In this document: piece by piece, positions 25,818-35,553 of the stretch
How positions within the stretch are numbered: the stretch's first letter is position 1
Layout: every line of letters begins with the position of its first letter
From: Arthrobacter rhombi
GTDB lineage: Bacteria > Actinomycetota > Actinomycetes > Actinomycetales > Micrococcaceae
Assembly (NCBI RefSeq): GCF_900163545.1
Contig: NZ_FUHW01000037.1
Coordinates: 36,947-100,946 of the forward strand
Reading direction: 5' to 3'
DNA length: 64,000 nucleotides
Notes under the pieces: model-generated
What the model saw: the letters and a program-made list of their open reading frames with translations, nothing else
Told to the model about the DNA's origin: nothing
Databases searched by the model: none
Made by a program: the position numbers and the translations under genes

Positions 25818-26729
25818 ATGCCAGCCGAACTTTCCCACCTGACCGAGGACCTCTGGCTCCCCCGCGCCCGGGCACACCGGGACCGGGTCCACCACTTCGC
25901 CGCCCCGTTCCTGCAGCGGCGTTCCACCCAGCGTAAACACCCGGTGGAGGACTTCCTCTTCACCTACTACACGGAGAAGCCCGGCCGGCTGCAACGCTGG
26001 AACCCCGGCACCGGCGTCGTCCTCTGGGGCGAAGCTGCCGCCGAACGGCTTCACTGGAAGTACCACCGCCCCCACGGCGCAGGCGTCACCTTCGATGCTG
26101 CGGCGTTCATGACCGACCGGCACCGGACCGTTGCCCACGCCCGTTCGATCCTGGCCGGGGCCGCGTCCAACCCCGCCCGCTTCTCCTGCTTCGGCCTCCA
26201 TGAATGGGCGATGGTCTATCAATCGGAGCAGAACGGGGTACGTCACGACCAGCTGCCCCTGCGTCTGGGCGCCGCCGGCACCGACCAGGTCGTCGAAGGC
26301 CACCGCATTCGGTGCACCCATATTGACGCTTTTCGTTTCTATTCCCCGCAGGCGGTGCCCCTGAACGAAGAGCAGCCCACACGGGAGAACCAGCCGTCCT
26401 TGGACCAGCCCGGCTGCCTACACGCCAACATGGACCTCTATAAATGGGCGTATAAGCTCTCGGCAGCCGTCCCCGGGGAACTACTCTTGGCCACCTTCGA
26501 ACTGGCGTGGGACATCAGGACCATGGATATGCGGGCTTCGCCCTACGATCTGGGCGACTGGGGTTACACCCCGATCCGCATCGAAACCACCGCCGGGAAA
26601 GCCGAATATGTGAGGTTGCAACAAGGCTTTGCCGAGCAGGCCAATGAACTCCGTCTGCGCCTGTTGGACATCGCCGACGACCTCTTCGCCGCAGCGGAAA
26701 TGGACCCCGCACCCAGCAACGGCAGATGA
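25818..26729 (+). CDS. Conserved actinobacterial protein, often named 3-methyladenine DNA glycosylase
   Basis: A 303-aa soluble protein. The pattern HPVEDFLFTYYTEKPGRLQRW near residue 40 and the ending (AEQANELRLRLLDIAD) belong to an actinobacterial family that databases commonly label 3-methyladenine DNA glycosylase. I see no helix-hairpin-helix or glycosylase active-site motif, so that function is unsupported by the sequence. The central part is rich in His, Trp and Tyr (LHEWAMVYQ, RCTHIDAFRFY). The start at ATG 25818 fits the family, though the ribosome binding site is weak. It is a single-gene unit. Confidence 0.72.
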   Translation: MPAELSHLTEDLWLPRARAHRDRVHHFAAPFLQRRSTQRKHPVEDFLFTYYTEKPGRLQRWNPGTGVVLWGEAAAERLHWKYHRPHGAGVTFDAAAFMTDRHRTVAHARSILAGAASNPARFSCFGLHEWAMVYQSEQNGVRHDQLPLRLGAAGTDQVVEGHRIRCTHIDAFRFYSPQAVPLNEEQPTRENQPSLDQPGCLHANMDLYKWAYKLSAAVPGELLLATFELAWDIRTMDMRASPYDLGDWGYTPIRIETTAGKAEYVRLQQGFAEQANELRLRLLDIADDLFAAAEMDPAPSNGR

Positions 26730-26819
26730 ATCGGCAGCGTCAAACGGTGGACACCGGCGGCCGGGAGTGGCAGATTCACCAGTGAGGGCCATTGCCCGAC
26801 CAACCGCTACCGGGGGTGC

Positions 26820-27359
26820 ATGATGGAAACGAACCACGCCAACCGCTGGACCACACGAACCGTCTCACGTGTCGCAACTGCTGCCGTGGGGCTGCTGCTG
26901 CTCGCCGGCTGCGCAGCCGAAACTCCCGACGCCGAACCGACGGACAGTACCGTCTCCAGCCCCTCCTCGGCACCAAAACCCACCGAACAGCCGGCAGGTC
27001 CCGCCGAGGGCACGGACGCCGATCTGTCCATCACGATCACCTCCGATGGTGAGGAGGTTGCCCACCGGTACCGGCTGGTCTGCGTCGGAGGGGTCCCCGG
27101 AAAGGGGACCGACCACCCCCAGGCCGAAGAAGCCTGCACCTTCCTCGACGGCCCCGGCAAGATCGTGTTGACCGAGAAGACGAAGAAGGACGCCGACTGC
27201 ACGCAGGAATCGGCGGGACCGCAGACGGCCATCGTGCAGGGCACCTTGAACGAGGCATCGGTCCAACGCGCTTTCGCCCTGGGGAACGGCTGCAAGATCT
27301 CGGCATGGAAATCTGCTGAGGCGTTGCTGGGGCGTGGAACCGCTAGTGGCGACCAGTAA
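26820..27359 (+). CDS. Lipoprotein with subtilisin-inhibitor-like (SSI) domain
   Basis: This 179-aa protein has a lipoprotein signal (LLLLAGC, Cys near residue 31) and a Pro/Ser/Thr-rich linker. A C-terminal domain at about 65-170 matches the SSI pattern: a first Cys in YRLVCVGG, a second in EEACTFL, a third in ADCTQESAGPQTAIVQG, and a fourth in GNGCKISAW. SSI proteins from Streptomyces are freely secreted serine-protease inhibitors. Here the domain is tethered to the membrane. The reactive-site loop between the second and third Cys is short and Lys-rich, so inhibitory activity is uncertain. Confidence 0.75.
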   Translation: MMETNHANRWTTRTVSRVATAAVGLLLLAGCAAETPDAEPTDSTVSSPSSAPKPTEQPAGPAEGTDADLSITITSDGEEVAHRYRLVCVGGVPGKGTDHPQAEEACTFLDGPGKIVLTEKTKKDADCTQESAGPQTAIVQGTLNEASVQRAFALGNGCKISAWKSAEALLGRGTASGDQ

Positions 27360-27373
27360 TCATGCCGATTCCC

Positions 27374-27961
27374 TCAGTCACTCGCGCGGGAAACATCCAC
27401 CAGGATCTCGTTGCGCCGCAGGAACCAGGGCCGGTACGGCGGGTCGAAACGGGCGAATCGTGGCCCTCCCGTTTCAAGAAGTCCTGCTACGGGCAAGGCC
27501 GAACGCAAATGTTCCAGCTGCCGCAGGTAACGAGTCTGGCTCCACCGCCCGCTGAATCGGATGACCGCTGCCTCACGTTCGGCCACCACACGCAGGGTCA
27601 CCACCGGGTCGGTGGGCTGAGGCGCCGATTCCAGCGTGAAGTCCTCCGGCAGCACGAAGGCGACGCGATGGGTCCCCGCCTGCTGCCCCGGCTCCGGAGC
27701 CCCCACGGGTTCCTGCACCACCGGTGCAGTCATCGCGATGCGTTGAGAACCCTCGGACTGCACGACGGGCGCCGTCATCGATACCGCTTGATTCGAACGA
27801 TTTTCACCGCTGATATAGGCAAAGAGGTGACGGAAGGCCTGGTTTCCGGCTGCCTCGAAGGAGCCCTCAACGGAGACCTCTGCCAGAAGATGTTCAGGGT
27901 AGTGGCGTAACTCAAAATGCTCGTAGCCACGGATCACCTCGTAGGGCTGCTGCTCGGTCAT
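27374..27961 (-). CDS. SOUL/HBP heme-binding family protein
   Basis: A 195-aa cytosolic protein of the SOUL family. It starts PYEVIRGYEHFELRHYP, has the twice-repeated SMTAPVV/AMTAPVV hallmark near residues 61 and 78, and ends with the PPYRPWFLRRNEILVDV motif. Family members bind heme or tetrapyrroles weakly, but their bacterial role is unclear. It is convergent with the SSI-like lipoprotein gene (15 nt apart) and divergent from the next lipoprotein gene. No heme-metabolism genes are nearby. Confidence 0.88.
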   Translation of the reverse strand: MTEQQPYEVIRGYEHFELRHYPEHLLAEVSVEGSFEAAGNQAFRHLFAYISGENRSNQAVSMTAPVVQSEGSQRIAMTAPVVQEPVGAPEPGQQAGTHRVAFVLPEDFTLESAPQPTDPVVTLRVVAEREAAVIRFSGRWSQTRYLRQLEHLRSALPVAGLLETGGPRFARFDPPYRPWFLRRNEILVDVSRASD

Positions 27962-28031
27962 GGAACCAACCTACTCCCGGCAGCTGGACCCCGGCCATGA
28001 AACCGCACGATCAAACCACGACGGGAAATAC

Positions 28032-28478
28032 ATGAGGTGCACAGCGCTGCGGCCGGTACGGATGGCGGCAGCTTTCCTCGCAGCAACGTTGCTGCTCGCC
28101 GGATGTTCAGCACCGGCGCCGTCCGGTTCGGTCACCGCAGCCTGGGATCTGCGCACCCCACAGAAGGTCACCCCCGATTCCACCAGCCTGGACGTGGACG
28201 TTTATCGACTCGAATGCTCCGGAGGGACTACCGGCACCGTCGAAAGACCACACGTCGCCTATGAACCCGAGCGCATCCTCATCCGCGGTCTGCTCTCCGA
28301 CCTGCCGGACGGGAACTCCACCTGCCTGGGGGTGAGCCCGGCACCAACCACGATCAACTTGAGCGAACCCGTGGGCCACCGGGCTATCGTGGACGCCTCC
28401 TACCTCGAGGAGGACAACACCGATCTCACAGGTTGTGAGGACCAGGGGATCCGCTGGCGGCCCTCATCCCCCGGGTAG
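28032..28478 (+). CDS. Small lipoprotein of unknown function
   Basis: A 148-aa protein with a lipobox LLAGC (Cys near residue 25) after a basic N terminus and hydrophobic core. The mature part has three further Cys and a domain reminiscent of the SSI-like lipoprotein at 26820 (VDVYRLECSGGTTG compared with HRYRLVCVGGVPG), so the two may be distant paralogues. ATG 28032 is chosen because it opens directly into the signal peptide after GGGAAA; longer starts add an implausible charged extension. Function is unknown. Confidence 0.68.
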   Translation: MRCTALRPVRMAAAFLAATLLLAGCSAPAPSGSVTAAWDLRTPQKVTPDSTSLDVDVYRLECSGGTTGTVERPHVAYEPERILIRGLLSDLPDGNSTCLGVSPAPTTINLSEPVGHRAIVDASYLEEDNTDLTGCEDQGIRWRPSSPG

Positions 28479-28557
28479 TCACCGTGCTAGCGCTCGACAG
28501 GACGAGGCACCCGACCGGTCTACGGCGTGAAAGAATAGCTCCCGGAGGAACTCACCC

Positions 28558-30129
28558 ATGGAATTCTTGATCCTGCTCGTTGGCCTGCTGTTCGGAACGG
28601 TGCTCGTTGCCGGGCTCGGGGAGCGGATCAGATTGCCCTACCCGGTGCTGATGCTCGTCTTCTCGGCGCTGGTCGCCTACCTGCCGTTCATCCCGGAAAT
28701 CCATATCAACGCGGAGATGATCCTTCCGCTATTCCTCCCTCCCTTGCTCTACGCGGTGGCCCAACGCAGTTCCTGGGCCGTCTTCCGACTGCGCTGGCGT
28801 TCACTGGTGCTGCTGGCGGTACTGCTCATCGCCGTGACCGTGGCCATCGTTGCCGGTGCCACCTGGCTGTTGATCCCCTCCATGGGCTTGCCCGCAGCCA
28901 TTGCGCTGGGCGCCATCGTCGCCCCGCCGGACCCCGTAGCCGTCGAGGCCGTTGCGGCCAAGGTCAGCATGCCCCGCCGGCTGACCACCGTGCTGCAGAC
29001 CGAGGGGCTCTTCAACGACGCCACAGCCATCGTGATCTTCCAAACCGCAGTGGCCGCAGCCGCCAGTGGCCAGGACGTCGGCTGGGATGTGATCCCACGT
29101 TTCCTCCTCGGCGCCGCCGGCGCTGTCCTGCTGGGTTTGGCCATGGCGTGGGTAGTGGGAACGCTGAACCGTTTCGTCCCCGATCTGGTCGCCCGCTCCG
29201 CTGCCACCCTGGTGGCCCCCTTTGCCGTCTACATCTTGGCCGAGGAGATCCACTGCTCGGGCGTCGTCGCCGTCGTGGTCACCGCCCTGGAACTGGGCCG
29301 GAGGGCCCGCCCCCAGGATTCCGCGGAACGCCTGACCCGCAACTCTTTCTGGGACGTGGTGGAGATGCTGACCACCGGTGTCGCCTTCGGTCTGCTGGGC
29401 ATCGAGATGCGCTATGTGTTCGAGGACGAAGGTGCAGGCATTATCGCCTTCATCCCCGGAATCCTGGTCGTTTGCGCCGCGGTGCTGCTGGTGCGTTTCG
29501 GCTGGATGATGCTGATGTATAAGGTCGGTGGCACGGAAAAACGCAATAGTGTCCCCGGCTCGCTCAAGGAAGTCCTCGTGGTCAGTTGGTGCGGCATGCG
29601 CGGTCTGGCCACCCTGGCACTTGCCTTGGCGCTTCCCCTGGAGATGGACAACGGCGACCCCTTCCCGGGGCGCAACTTCATCATCACCTGCGCCTGCGCC
29701 GTCCTGCTGGTCACCCTGGTGGGCCCGGGGCTGACCCTGCCCACCCTGATGCGGCATCTGAAACTGCCCGACGACCGGGCCAAGGCCGAACGCGCCGAAC
29801 GGGCCGTTGCCGTCCGGGCCGAGGAGGTCGCCATGGAAACCGTGAGGCAGTCGGCTGCGGCCCAGAAGCTCTCCCCCGAACGGCGCGAGAAGCTGGCCCG
29901 CCGCATGTCCTCCCTGCACCAGATCCTCGAACACGATTTTGGTGACGACCCGGAGAAGGCGCGCATCGTCAAAAAGACCCTCGCAGCCATGGACCAAGTC
30001 CAACGCGAGGCCCTCGGCGCAGCTCGGCGCGAGGTGCTGGCGATGCGCCGCGAACCCGGGGCGGATCCTGAAGCTGTGGATCGGGTACTGCGTCGGCTGG
30101 ACCTGCGTACGGTCACCTTGGACCGCTAG
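28558..30129 (+). CDS. Na+/H+ antiporter, CPA1 family (NhaP/Nhe-like)
   Basis: This 523-aa protein has about 12 membrane helices in residues 1-400 and a charged cytoplasmic tail (405-523) rich in Ala, Glu, Lys and Arg. CPA1 signatures are visible: APPDPVAVEAVAAKV, and TEGLFNDATAIVIF containing the Asn-Asp ion-binding pair. It exchanges cytosolic Na+ for protons, helping with pH and salt stress. GGAGGA stands 8 nt before the ATG. Its stop codon overlaps the convergent YchJ-like gene by 4 nt. It has no physical link to the ectoine genes, though both concern salt. Confidence 0.92.
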   Translation: MEFLILLVGLLFGTVLVAGLGERIRLPYPVLMLVFSALVAYLPFIPEIHINAEMILPLFLPPLLYAVAQRSSWAVFRLRWRSLVLLAVLLIAVTVAIVAGATWLLIPSMGLPAAIALGAIVAPPDPVAVEAVAAKVSMPRRLTTVLQTEGLFNDATAIVIFQTAVAAAASGQDVGWDVIPRFLLGAAGAVLLGLAMAWVVGTLNRFVPDLVARSAATLVAPFAVYILAEEIHCSGVVAVVVTALELGRRARPQDSAERLTRNSFWDVVEMLTTGVAFGLLGIEMRYVFEDEGAGIIAFIPGILVVCAAVLLVRFGWMMLMYKVGGTEKRNSVPGSLKEVLVVSWCGMRGLATLALALALPLEMDNGDPFPGRNFIITCACAVLLVTLVGPGLTLPTLMRHLKLPDDRAKAERAERAVAVRAEEVAMETVRQSAAAQKLSPERREKLARRMSSLHQILEHDFGDDPEKARIVKKTLAAMDQVQREALGAARREVLAMRREPGADPEAVDRVLRRLDLRTVTLDR

Positions 30130-30560
30130 GACACGGCGGCTGTGTAGAACCAGCGCCCGCCCTCGCGGTGGAAGGTGCTTCGTTCCCGTTGGACCCCCCG
30201 TTCGCCGTCCTGCCGGTAATGCGCGGCGAACTCGACAATCCCCGTGTCATCGAAAGGCCCTCCGGCGACCGTGTCCACGATGTCCAGCCGCCGCCAGATC
30301 ATTGACGGGTCTAATATCAGGCTGGCCGGCCGGGTCGAAGGATGCCAACTGGCCAACAGGTAGGCACGATCCCCGGTGACGAAGGCGCTGTAGCGAGAAC
30401 GCATCAGCGCCTCGGCCGTCGCCGCCCCGGGGCCCCCTGCCCTGCGGTCGGCGTGCACCGGTCCGCAGCAGGCGCCGAAGACCTCCCCCGACAGGCAGGG
30501 GCAGCGCGCAGCGGCGTCGTAGTCGGGGAAATTCCCACCGTTGTTTCGCTGCTCATCCAT
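30126..30560 (-). CDS. YchJ family (UPF0225) SEC-C motif protein
   Basis: A 144-aa protein. The N-terminal SEC-C zinc motif reads CPCLSGEVFGACCGP (two Cys pairs), followed by the NTF2-like YchJ domain with MRSRYSAFVTGDRAYLLASWHP and a terminal FHREGGRWFY. Family members are probable zinc-binding chaperone-associated or SecA-like accessory proteins with unproven roles. It is convergent with, and overlaps, the antiporter gene. Confidence 0.9.
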   Translation of the reverse strand: MDEQRNNGGNFPDYDAAARCPCLSGEVFGACCGPVHADRRAGGPGAATAEALMRSRYSAFVTGDRAYLLASWHPSTRPASLILDPSMIWRRLDIVDTVAGGPFDDTGIVEFAAHYRQDGERGVQRERSTFHREGGRWFYTAAVS

Positions 30561-30741
30561 GGGCCCAGCCTAGGCGGAAACCGTGAGCGCAGAGACAGAA
30601 TCGTGGGGTGCGTCACGCCGGGCCGCGGGCCCCGTCGAACCCGGTAGACTAATCGGGCAAGCTCGCGGAGCGCCTCCAGCCCGGCGTGAGACGGCACCTC
30701 CGCAGGCGTACTCAATCCACCTCGCGCACAGGAGACCCCGG

Positions 30742-30996
30742 ATGCCCCGCATCGTTGTTGACGTCATGCCCAAACCAGAGATCCTCGACCCCCAGGGCAA
30801 GGCCATCGTGGGCGCACTGCCCCGTTTGGGCTTCGACGCTTTTTCGTCAGTCCGTCAGGGCAAACGTTTCGAACTGACCGTCGACGGCGAGGTGACCGAT
30901 CAGATCCTGGCCCAGGCCCGCACCGCAGCCGAGACCCTGCTCTCCAACCCGGTCATTGAAGACGTGGTCAACGTCGAGGTCGTCGCCGAAGCATGA
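30742..30996 (+). CDS. purS: Phosphoribosylformylglycinamidine synthase, PurS subunit
   Basis: An 84-aa subunit that bridges PurQ and PurL in the split FGAM synthase of purine biosynthesis. It shows [21 protein letters not shown] at the start and the [10 protein letters not shown] helix near the end, typical of PurS. AGGAGA precedes the ATG by 7 nt; an upstream in-frame extension is not conserved and is ignored. Its end overlaps purQ by 4 nt. Confidence 0.95.
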   Translation: MPRIVVDVMPKPEILDPQGKAIVGALPRLGFDAFSSVRQGKRFELTVDGEVTDQILAQARTAAETLLSNPVIEDVVNVEVVAEA

Positions 30997-31763
30997 GCAA
31001 CGATTCACTTCCCCTGATCGGCGACTACAGCACGCCGGACACCGCACTGAACGGCGCGCGCATCGGCGTCGTTTCCTTCCCCGGCACCCTCGATGACCGC
31101 GATGCCGCCCGTGCCGTGCATCTGGCCGGAGCCGAAGCCGTGGCACTCTGGCACGGAGACGACTCCCTGGAGAATGTCGACGCCGTCATCATCCCGGGCG
31201 GCTTCTCCTACGGCGACTACCTGCGCGCCGGGGCCATCGCCCGTTTCGCACCGATGATGTCCCGCATCATCGACGCCGCGAACTCGGAAGCCAAACTGCC
31301 CGTACTGGGCATCTGCAACGGCTTCCAGATCCTCACCGAATCGCATCTGCTGCCCGGGTCGATGATCAAGAACGATCACCTGAAGTTCCTCTGCCGGGAC
31401 CAGGTCCTGCGCGTGGAGAACAACAACACCGCGTGGACCAACCAGTACGGCATCGGCGAGGAGATCACCGTGGTCCTGAAGAACCAGGACGGCCAGTACG
31501 TCGCCGACGAAAAAACCCTGGACGCCCTGGAGGCCGAGGGCCGCGTCGCACTGCGCTACGTCGGCTGGAACCCCAACGGCTCACGCCGCGATATCGCCGG
31601 CATCACCAATGCCGCAGGCAACGTCGTCGGACTCATGCCACACCCCGAACATGCGGTCGAGGCAGGCTTCGGCCCCACGACCGCCGCCGGCGCACACACC
31701 GGAACCGACGGGCTGGGCTTCTTCTCCTCCGTCCTGAGCACCCTGGTGGGAGGCACCAAATGA
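30993..31763 (+). CDS. purQ: Phosphoribosylformylglycinamidine synthase, PurQ (glutaminase) subunit
   Basis: This 256-aa class I glutamine amidotransferase supplies ammonia to PurL. The nucleophile is Cys108 ([11 protein letters not shown]) and the catalytic His/Glu lie in GLMPHPEH. The first 20 residues precede the usual [13 protein letters not shown] start, and the ATGA overlap with purS supports the longer start. It is the middle gene of a tightly coupled purSQL operon. Confidence 0.96.
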   Translation: MSNDSLPLIGDYSTPDTALNGARIGVVSFPGTLDDRDAARAVHLAGAEAVALWHGDDSLENVDAVIIPGGFSYGDYLRAGAIARFAPMMSRIIDAANSEAKLPVLGICNGFQILTESHLLPGSMIKNDHLKFLCRDQVLRVENNNTAWTNQYGIGEEITVVLKNQDGQYVADEKTLDALEAEGRVALRYVGWNPNGSRRDIAGITNAAGNVVGLMPHPEHAVEAGFGPTTAAGAHTGTDGLGFFSSVLSTLVGGTK

Positions 31764-34060
31764 GCCAACAATTCAACATCGACACCGTCGAGAACGCCGC
31801 GGCGACCCCCGAAACCGAGCTGCCCTGGGCCGAACTGGGCCTGAAGCAGAACGAGTACGACGACGTCGTGAAGGTTTTGGGCCGGCGCCCCACCGGTGCT
31901 GAACTGGCCATGTACTCGGTCATGTGGTCCGAGCACTGCTCGTATAAGTCCTCCAAGAACCACCTGCGCCAATTCGGCGAGAAGGTGACCGAGGAGATGA
32001 AGAAGGACCTGCTCGTGGGTATCGGCGAGAACGCCGGGGTCACGAACCTCGGTGATGGCTGGGCCGTCACCTTCAAGATCGAATCGCATAATTCCCCCTC
32101 CTTCGTGGAGCCCTACCAGGGGGCGGCAACCGGCATCGGCGGGATCGTCCGCGACATCATCTCCATGGGCGCCCGCCCGGTGGCGGTCATGGACCCGCTG
32201 CGCTTCGGGGCCATCGACCACCCAGATACCGCCCGCGTCATGCACGGCGCCGTGGCCGGGATCGGCGGCTACGGCAACTCGCTGGGGCTGCCGAACATCG
32301 GCGGCGAAATGGTCTTCGACCCGGTATACCAGGGCAACCCGCTGGTGAACGCGCTGGCAGTAGGGGTCATGCGCCACGAGGACATCCGTCTGGCCAACGC
32401 CTCCGGGAAGGGCAATAAGGTCGTCCTGTTCGGCGCCCGCACCGGTGGCGACGGTATCGGCGGCGCCTCGGTGCTGGCCTCCGAGTCCTTCGATGCGACC
32501 AAACCCTCCAAGCGCCCCGCGGTCCAGGTCGGTGACCCCTTCGCCGAAAAGGTGCTCATCGAATGCTGTCTTGAACTGTTCAAGGCCTCCCTCGTCGAGG
32601 GCATCCAGGATCTGGGCGCTGCGGGCATTTCCTGCGCCACCAGTGAGCTGGCCTCCAACGGCGACGGCGGCATGCGGGTCGAACTGACCAACGTGCTGCT
32701 GCGTGATCCGACGCTGACCCCGGGCGAGATCCTGATGTCCGAGTCCCAGGAACGCATGATGGCCGTGGTCTCCCCGCAAAACCTCGAGGCCTTCGAAGCG
32801 GTCATGGATAAATGGGCCGTGGAATACTCCTGGCTCGGCGAGGTCACCGACACCGAACGGCTGGTCATCACCTGGGACGACGAGGTCATCGTCGACGTGG
32901 ATCCGCGCACCGTCGCCCACGACGGCCCGGTCTATGATCGCCCCTATGCCCGCCCCGACTGGCAGGATGCCCTGCAGGCCGATACGTTCAAGGCCTCCCC
33001 GGCGGGGGTCACCCTGCCGAGCCTGGGCGAGGAGCTCAAGGACGCAGTCCTGGAACTGGTCGCCTCACCGAATATGTGCGATAAGTCCTGGATCACCAAC
33101 CAGTTCGACCGCTACGTCGGCGGCAACACAGCCCTGGCTTCCCCCGATGACGCCGGCGTGGTCCGCGTGGACGAGGAAACCGGAATGGGCGTCGCCCTGG
33201 CCACCGATGCCAACGGCCGGTACGCCTACCTGGACCCGTACCACGGCTCGCAGCTGGCCCTGGCGGAGGCGTTCCGCAACGTGGCCACCACCGGTGCCGT
33301 GCCGCTGGCCGTTTCGGACTGCCTGAACTTCGGTTCCCCCGAGGACACTGACGTGATGTGGCAGTTGGCCGAGTCCATTCGCGGGCTCTCCGACGCCTGC
33401 ATGGAATTGGGCATCCCGGTCACCGGCGGCAACGTCTCGCTCTATAACCAGACCGGCACCACCCCGATCCACCCCTCCCCGGTGGTCGCCGTCTTGGGCA
33501 AGTTCGACGACGTCGCCCGCCGCACCCCCTCGGGCTGGCACTCCAGCGCCGACGGGCAGGCCATCTACCTGATGGGTACGACGGCGGATGAGCTGGATGG
33601 TTCGGAGTTCGCGAACCTGCGCGGGCATCTGGGCGGCCTGCCGCCGAAGGTGGATCTGGCCGCCGAGAAGCTACTCGGAGACCTGCTGGTCAATGCCTCA
33701 CGTGATGGCATGATCGACGCGGCCCACGACCTCTCCGAAGGCGGCCTCGCGGCAGGGCTGGTGGAGATGTCGCTGCGCTACGGCGTCGGCGCCCGGGTGG
33801 CCCTGCAGGATCTGTGCGACCGGGACGGCGTCGACGCGTTCACCGCGTTGTTCTCCGAGTCCCAGGCCCGCGCCATCGTGGCCGTCCCGCGCTCCGAAGA
33901 AGTCCGTTTCAAGGACATGACCACCGCCCGGGCTTTCCCGGTGGTCCGTCTGGGCATCGTCGACGCGTCCTCGGACTCCTTGGAGGTCCAGGGCCAGTTC
34001 AGTGCCACCCTGGAGGAACTGCGCACCGCCCACGAGGGCACACTGCCGAAGTACTTCTGA
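31760..34060 (+). CDS. purL: Phosphoribosylformylglycinamidine synthase, PurL subunit
   Basis: A 766-aa ATP-dependent synthase that converts FGAR to FGAM with ammonia from PurQ. Typical blocks are [19 protein letters not shown] near residue 50, [21 protein letters not shown], a central [10 protein letters not shown], and [14 protein letters not shown] near 660. Length matches the small, PurS-dependent type of PurL. The ATG at 31760 overlaps the purQ stop. A strong terminator closes the operon. Confidence 0.96.
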   Translation: MSQQFNIDTVENAAATPETELPWAELGLKQNEYDDVVKVLGRRPTGAELAMYSVMWSEHCSYKSSKNHLRQFGEKVTEEMKKDLLVGIGENAGVTNLGDGWAVTFKIESHNSPSFVEPYQGAATGIGGIVRDIISMGARPVAVMDPLRFGAIDHPDTARVMHGAVAGIGGYGNSLGLPNIGGEMVFDPVYQGNPLVNALAVGVMRHEDIRLANASGKGNKVVLFGARTGGDGIGGASVLASESFDATKPSKRPAVQVGDPFAEKVLIECCLELFKASLVEGIQDLGAAGISCATSELASNGDGGMRVELTNVLLRDPTLTPGEILMSESQERMMAVVSPQNLEAFEAVMDKWAVEYSWLGEVTDTERLVITWDDEVIVDVDPRTVAHDGPVYDRPYARPDWQDALQADTFKASPAGVTLPSLGEELKDAVLELVASPNMCDKSWITNQFDRYVGGNTALASPDDAGVVRVDEETGMGVALATDANGRYAYLDPYHGSQLALAEAFRNVATTGAVPLAVSDCLNFGSPEDTDVMWQLAESIRGLSDACMELGIPVTGGNVSLYNQTGTTPIHPSPVVAVLGKFDDVARRTPSGWHSSADGQAIYLMGTTADELDGSEFANLRGHLGGLPPKVDLAAEKLLGDLLVNASRDGMIDAAHDLSEGGLAAGLVEMSLRYGVGARVALQDLCDRDGVDAFTALFSESQARAIVAVPRSEEVRFKDMTTARAFPVVRLGIVDASSDSLEVQGQFSATLEELRTAHEGTLPKYF

Positions 34061-34080
34061 TCGGTTAGCTCATACGCATT

Positions 34081-34117
34081 CGTGGCCCGGCGGTCTTCCG
34101 CCGGGCCACGGGTGTTT
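34081..34117 (+). terminator. Rho-independent terminator of purSQL
   Basis: A perfect 13-bp stem CGTGGCCCGGCGG (34081-34093) / CCGCCGGGCCACG (34098-34110) has a TCTT loop and is followed by GGTGTTTT. Confidence 0.92.
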
Positions 34118-34167
34118 TGGCGCGACGGCTTGACCCTCACGTAGCGTGAGGCCGGAGGCTGGGGTAC

Positions 34168-34704
34168 ATGAGCGACTACTACAACGCATTCGACATCAGC
34201 CCCGTACCCGTACCCACGCTGGATGCGGTGCCGCCGGAACCCTTCCGCGGCATCTATGGGATGCCCGCCTTCGTCACGATTCCGTCTTGCGATTTGGAGG
34301 AATCCGTGGACTTCTGGATTCGTGGACTCGGGTTCTTCGAACTCTTCAGCATCCCCGGCACGCTGGTACATCTGCGCCGATGGGCCTTCCAGGACGTGCT
34401 TCTCGTCCAGGCGCGAAGCATTCCAGACCAGCCCCCGGCCATCGGCTTCAGTTTCGCGGGCGTCCTGAGCCAGATCGATGCCTTGGTTGAAGCCTGCCGC
34501 GCCTTGCGCCCTGGCTCGGTCGCGGGACCCCGAGATACCCCGTGGAACACTCGTGATGTCGAGGTGATCACCCCAGAGAACGCCCGGGTCGTCTTCACCG
34601 CGGCCAAGCCCTTTGACCCGGCCAGCCAAGAGGCGCGGAATCTTGAAGATATCGGGATCACCCCTTCGGAGGGCCGTCCAGGGGAGAATCAGGAGCATGC
34701 CTGA
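34168..34704 (+). CDS. VOC-fold (glyoxalase/bleomycin-resistance-like) protein
   Basis: A 178-aa protein. A 30-residue lead is followed by one beta-alpha-beta-beta-beta VOC repeat pair: MPAFVTIPSCDLEESVDFWIRGLGFFELF, then HLRRWAFQDVLLVQ and a second half ending ENARVVFTAAKPF. The metal-binding His/Glu set is incomplete, suggesting a drug-binding rather than a glyoxalase role. Its 3' end overlaps the MerR-TipAS gene by 8 nt, so the two are co-expressed. The pairing suggests a small self-contained sense-and-bind resistance unit. Confidence 0.78.
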   Translation: MSDYYNAFDISPVPVPTLDAVPPEPFRGIYGMPAFVTIPSCDLEESVDFWIRGLGFFELFSIPGTLVHLRRWAFQDVLLVQARSIPDQPPAIGFSFAGVLSQIDALVEACRALRPGSVAGPRDTPWNTRDVEVITPENARVVFTAAKPFDPASQEARNLEDIGITPSEGRPGENQEHA

Positions 34705-35503
34705 GGCAACTTCTGCCGATGGTCTGACCGTCGGTCAGGCCGCGACGCGACTGGGCGTAACCATCCGCGCGCTACACCACTGGGATGAGATTGGCCTGGC
34801 GCGCTCCTCGCTGAGCACGCCTACCGGATACCGGCTCTACACCGCCGCTGATTTGGAACGCCTCCACAGAATCGTCGTCTACCGCGAGCTCGGCCTCGGA
34901 TTGGAAAGAATCCGTGCCATCCTCGACGACTCAGCGACGGACGTACCGGCCGCCCTGCGCACCCAACGCCAGCACGTCGCCGACAGGATCGAGCATCTCC
35001 AGCAGCTCGATGCCGGACTGGATCGAATGATCGACGCCCATGAGCACGGCCTGCTGCTGACCGTCCAGGAACAGACGGCCATCTTCGGCCCACGGTGGAA
35101 CCCTGACTGGTCGGCCCAAGCCCGCCAACGCTACGAAGGCACGCCCCAATGGCAGCAGTATGCCGAGCAATCAGCCACCCGTAGTCCGGCGGAATGGCAA
35201 TCCATCGCCGATACCATGGCCGACCTCGACCGTTCCCTCGGGGAGTCCATGCAGGCCGGTTTCACACCTGGCAGCCCGGAAGCACAGCTACTCGTGGAAC
35301 GTCACCGCGCAGTGTTCACGGCCTCATACTTTTCCCTCACCCGACAGATGCAGGTCTGTCTCGGTCGTATGTATGAGTCTGATCCGGCGTTCACTGCTCA
35401 CTACGACGGCGTCCGTACCGGCCTTGCAGAGTGGTTCCGTCAAAGCATCGACGCCAACGCCCGCAACCACGGCATCGACCCCGACACCGCAAGCTGGCAC
35501 TAG
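34697..35503 (+). CDS. MerR-family regulator with TipAS antibiotic-recognition domain
   Basis: This 268-aa protein has an N-terminal MerR helix-turn-helix (LTVGQAATRLGVTIRALHHWDEIG, residues 9-32), a coiled-coil dimerisation helix at about 80-125 and a C-terminal TipAS-like domain at about 150-265. TipAL of Streptomyces binds thiopeptide antibiotics covalently through this domain and activates transcription. ATG 34697 follows AGGAG by 3-4 nt and overlaps the VOC gene. Likely autoactivator of its own operon. I see only one Cys in the TipAS part (MQVCLGRMY), so a thioether trap like TipA's is possible but unproven. Confidence 0.85.
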   Translation: MPEATSADGLTVGQAATRLGVTIRALHHWDEIGLARSSLSTPTGYRLYTAADLERLHRIVVYRELGLGLERIRAILDDSATDVPAALRTQRQHVADRIEHLQQLDAGLDRMIDAHEHGLLLTVQEQTAIFGPRWNPDWSAQARQRYEGTPQWQQYAEQSATRSPAEWQSIADTMADLDRSLGESMQAGFTPGSPEAQLLVERHRAVFTASYFSLTRQMQVCLGRMYESDPAFTAHYDGVRTGLAEWFRQSIDANARNHGIDPDTASWH

Positions 35504-35513
35504 GCCCCGTTAT

Positions 35514-35553
35514 GGAAAGTGATGATCCTAGAAGAGTGAGATCATCACTTTCC
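35514..35553. terminator. Bidirectional stem-loop terminator
   Basis: A perfect 14-bp stem (GGAAAGTGATGATC at 35514-35527 with GATCATCACTTTCC at 35540-35553) sits exactly between two convergent stop codons and can end both transcripts. Confidence 0.85.

Noticed and set aside
25818..26729. True 3-methyladenine DNA glycosylase
   Set aside because: The name is a common database label, but no helix-hairpin-helix or AlkA/MPG active-site pattern is visible.
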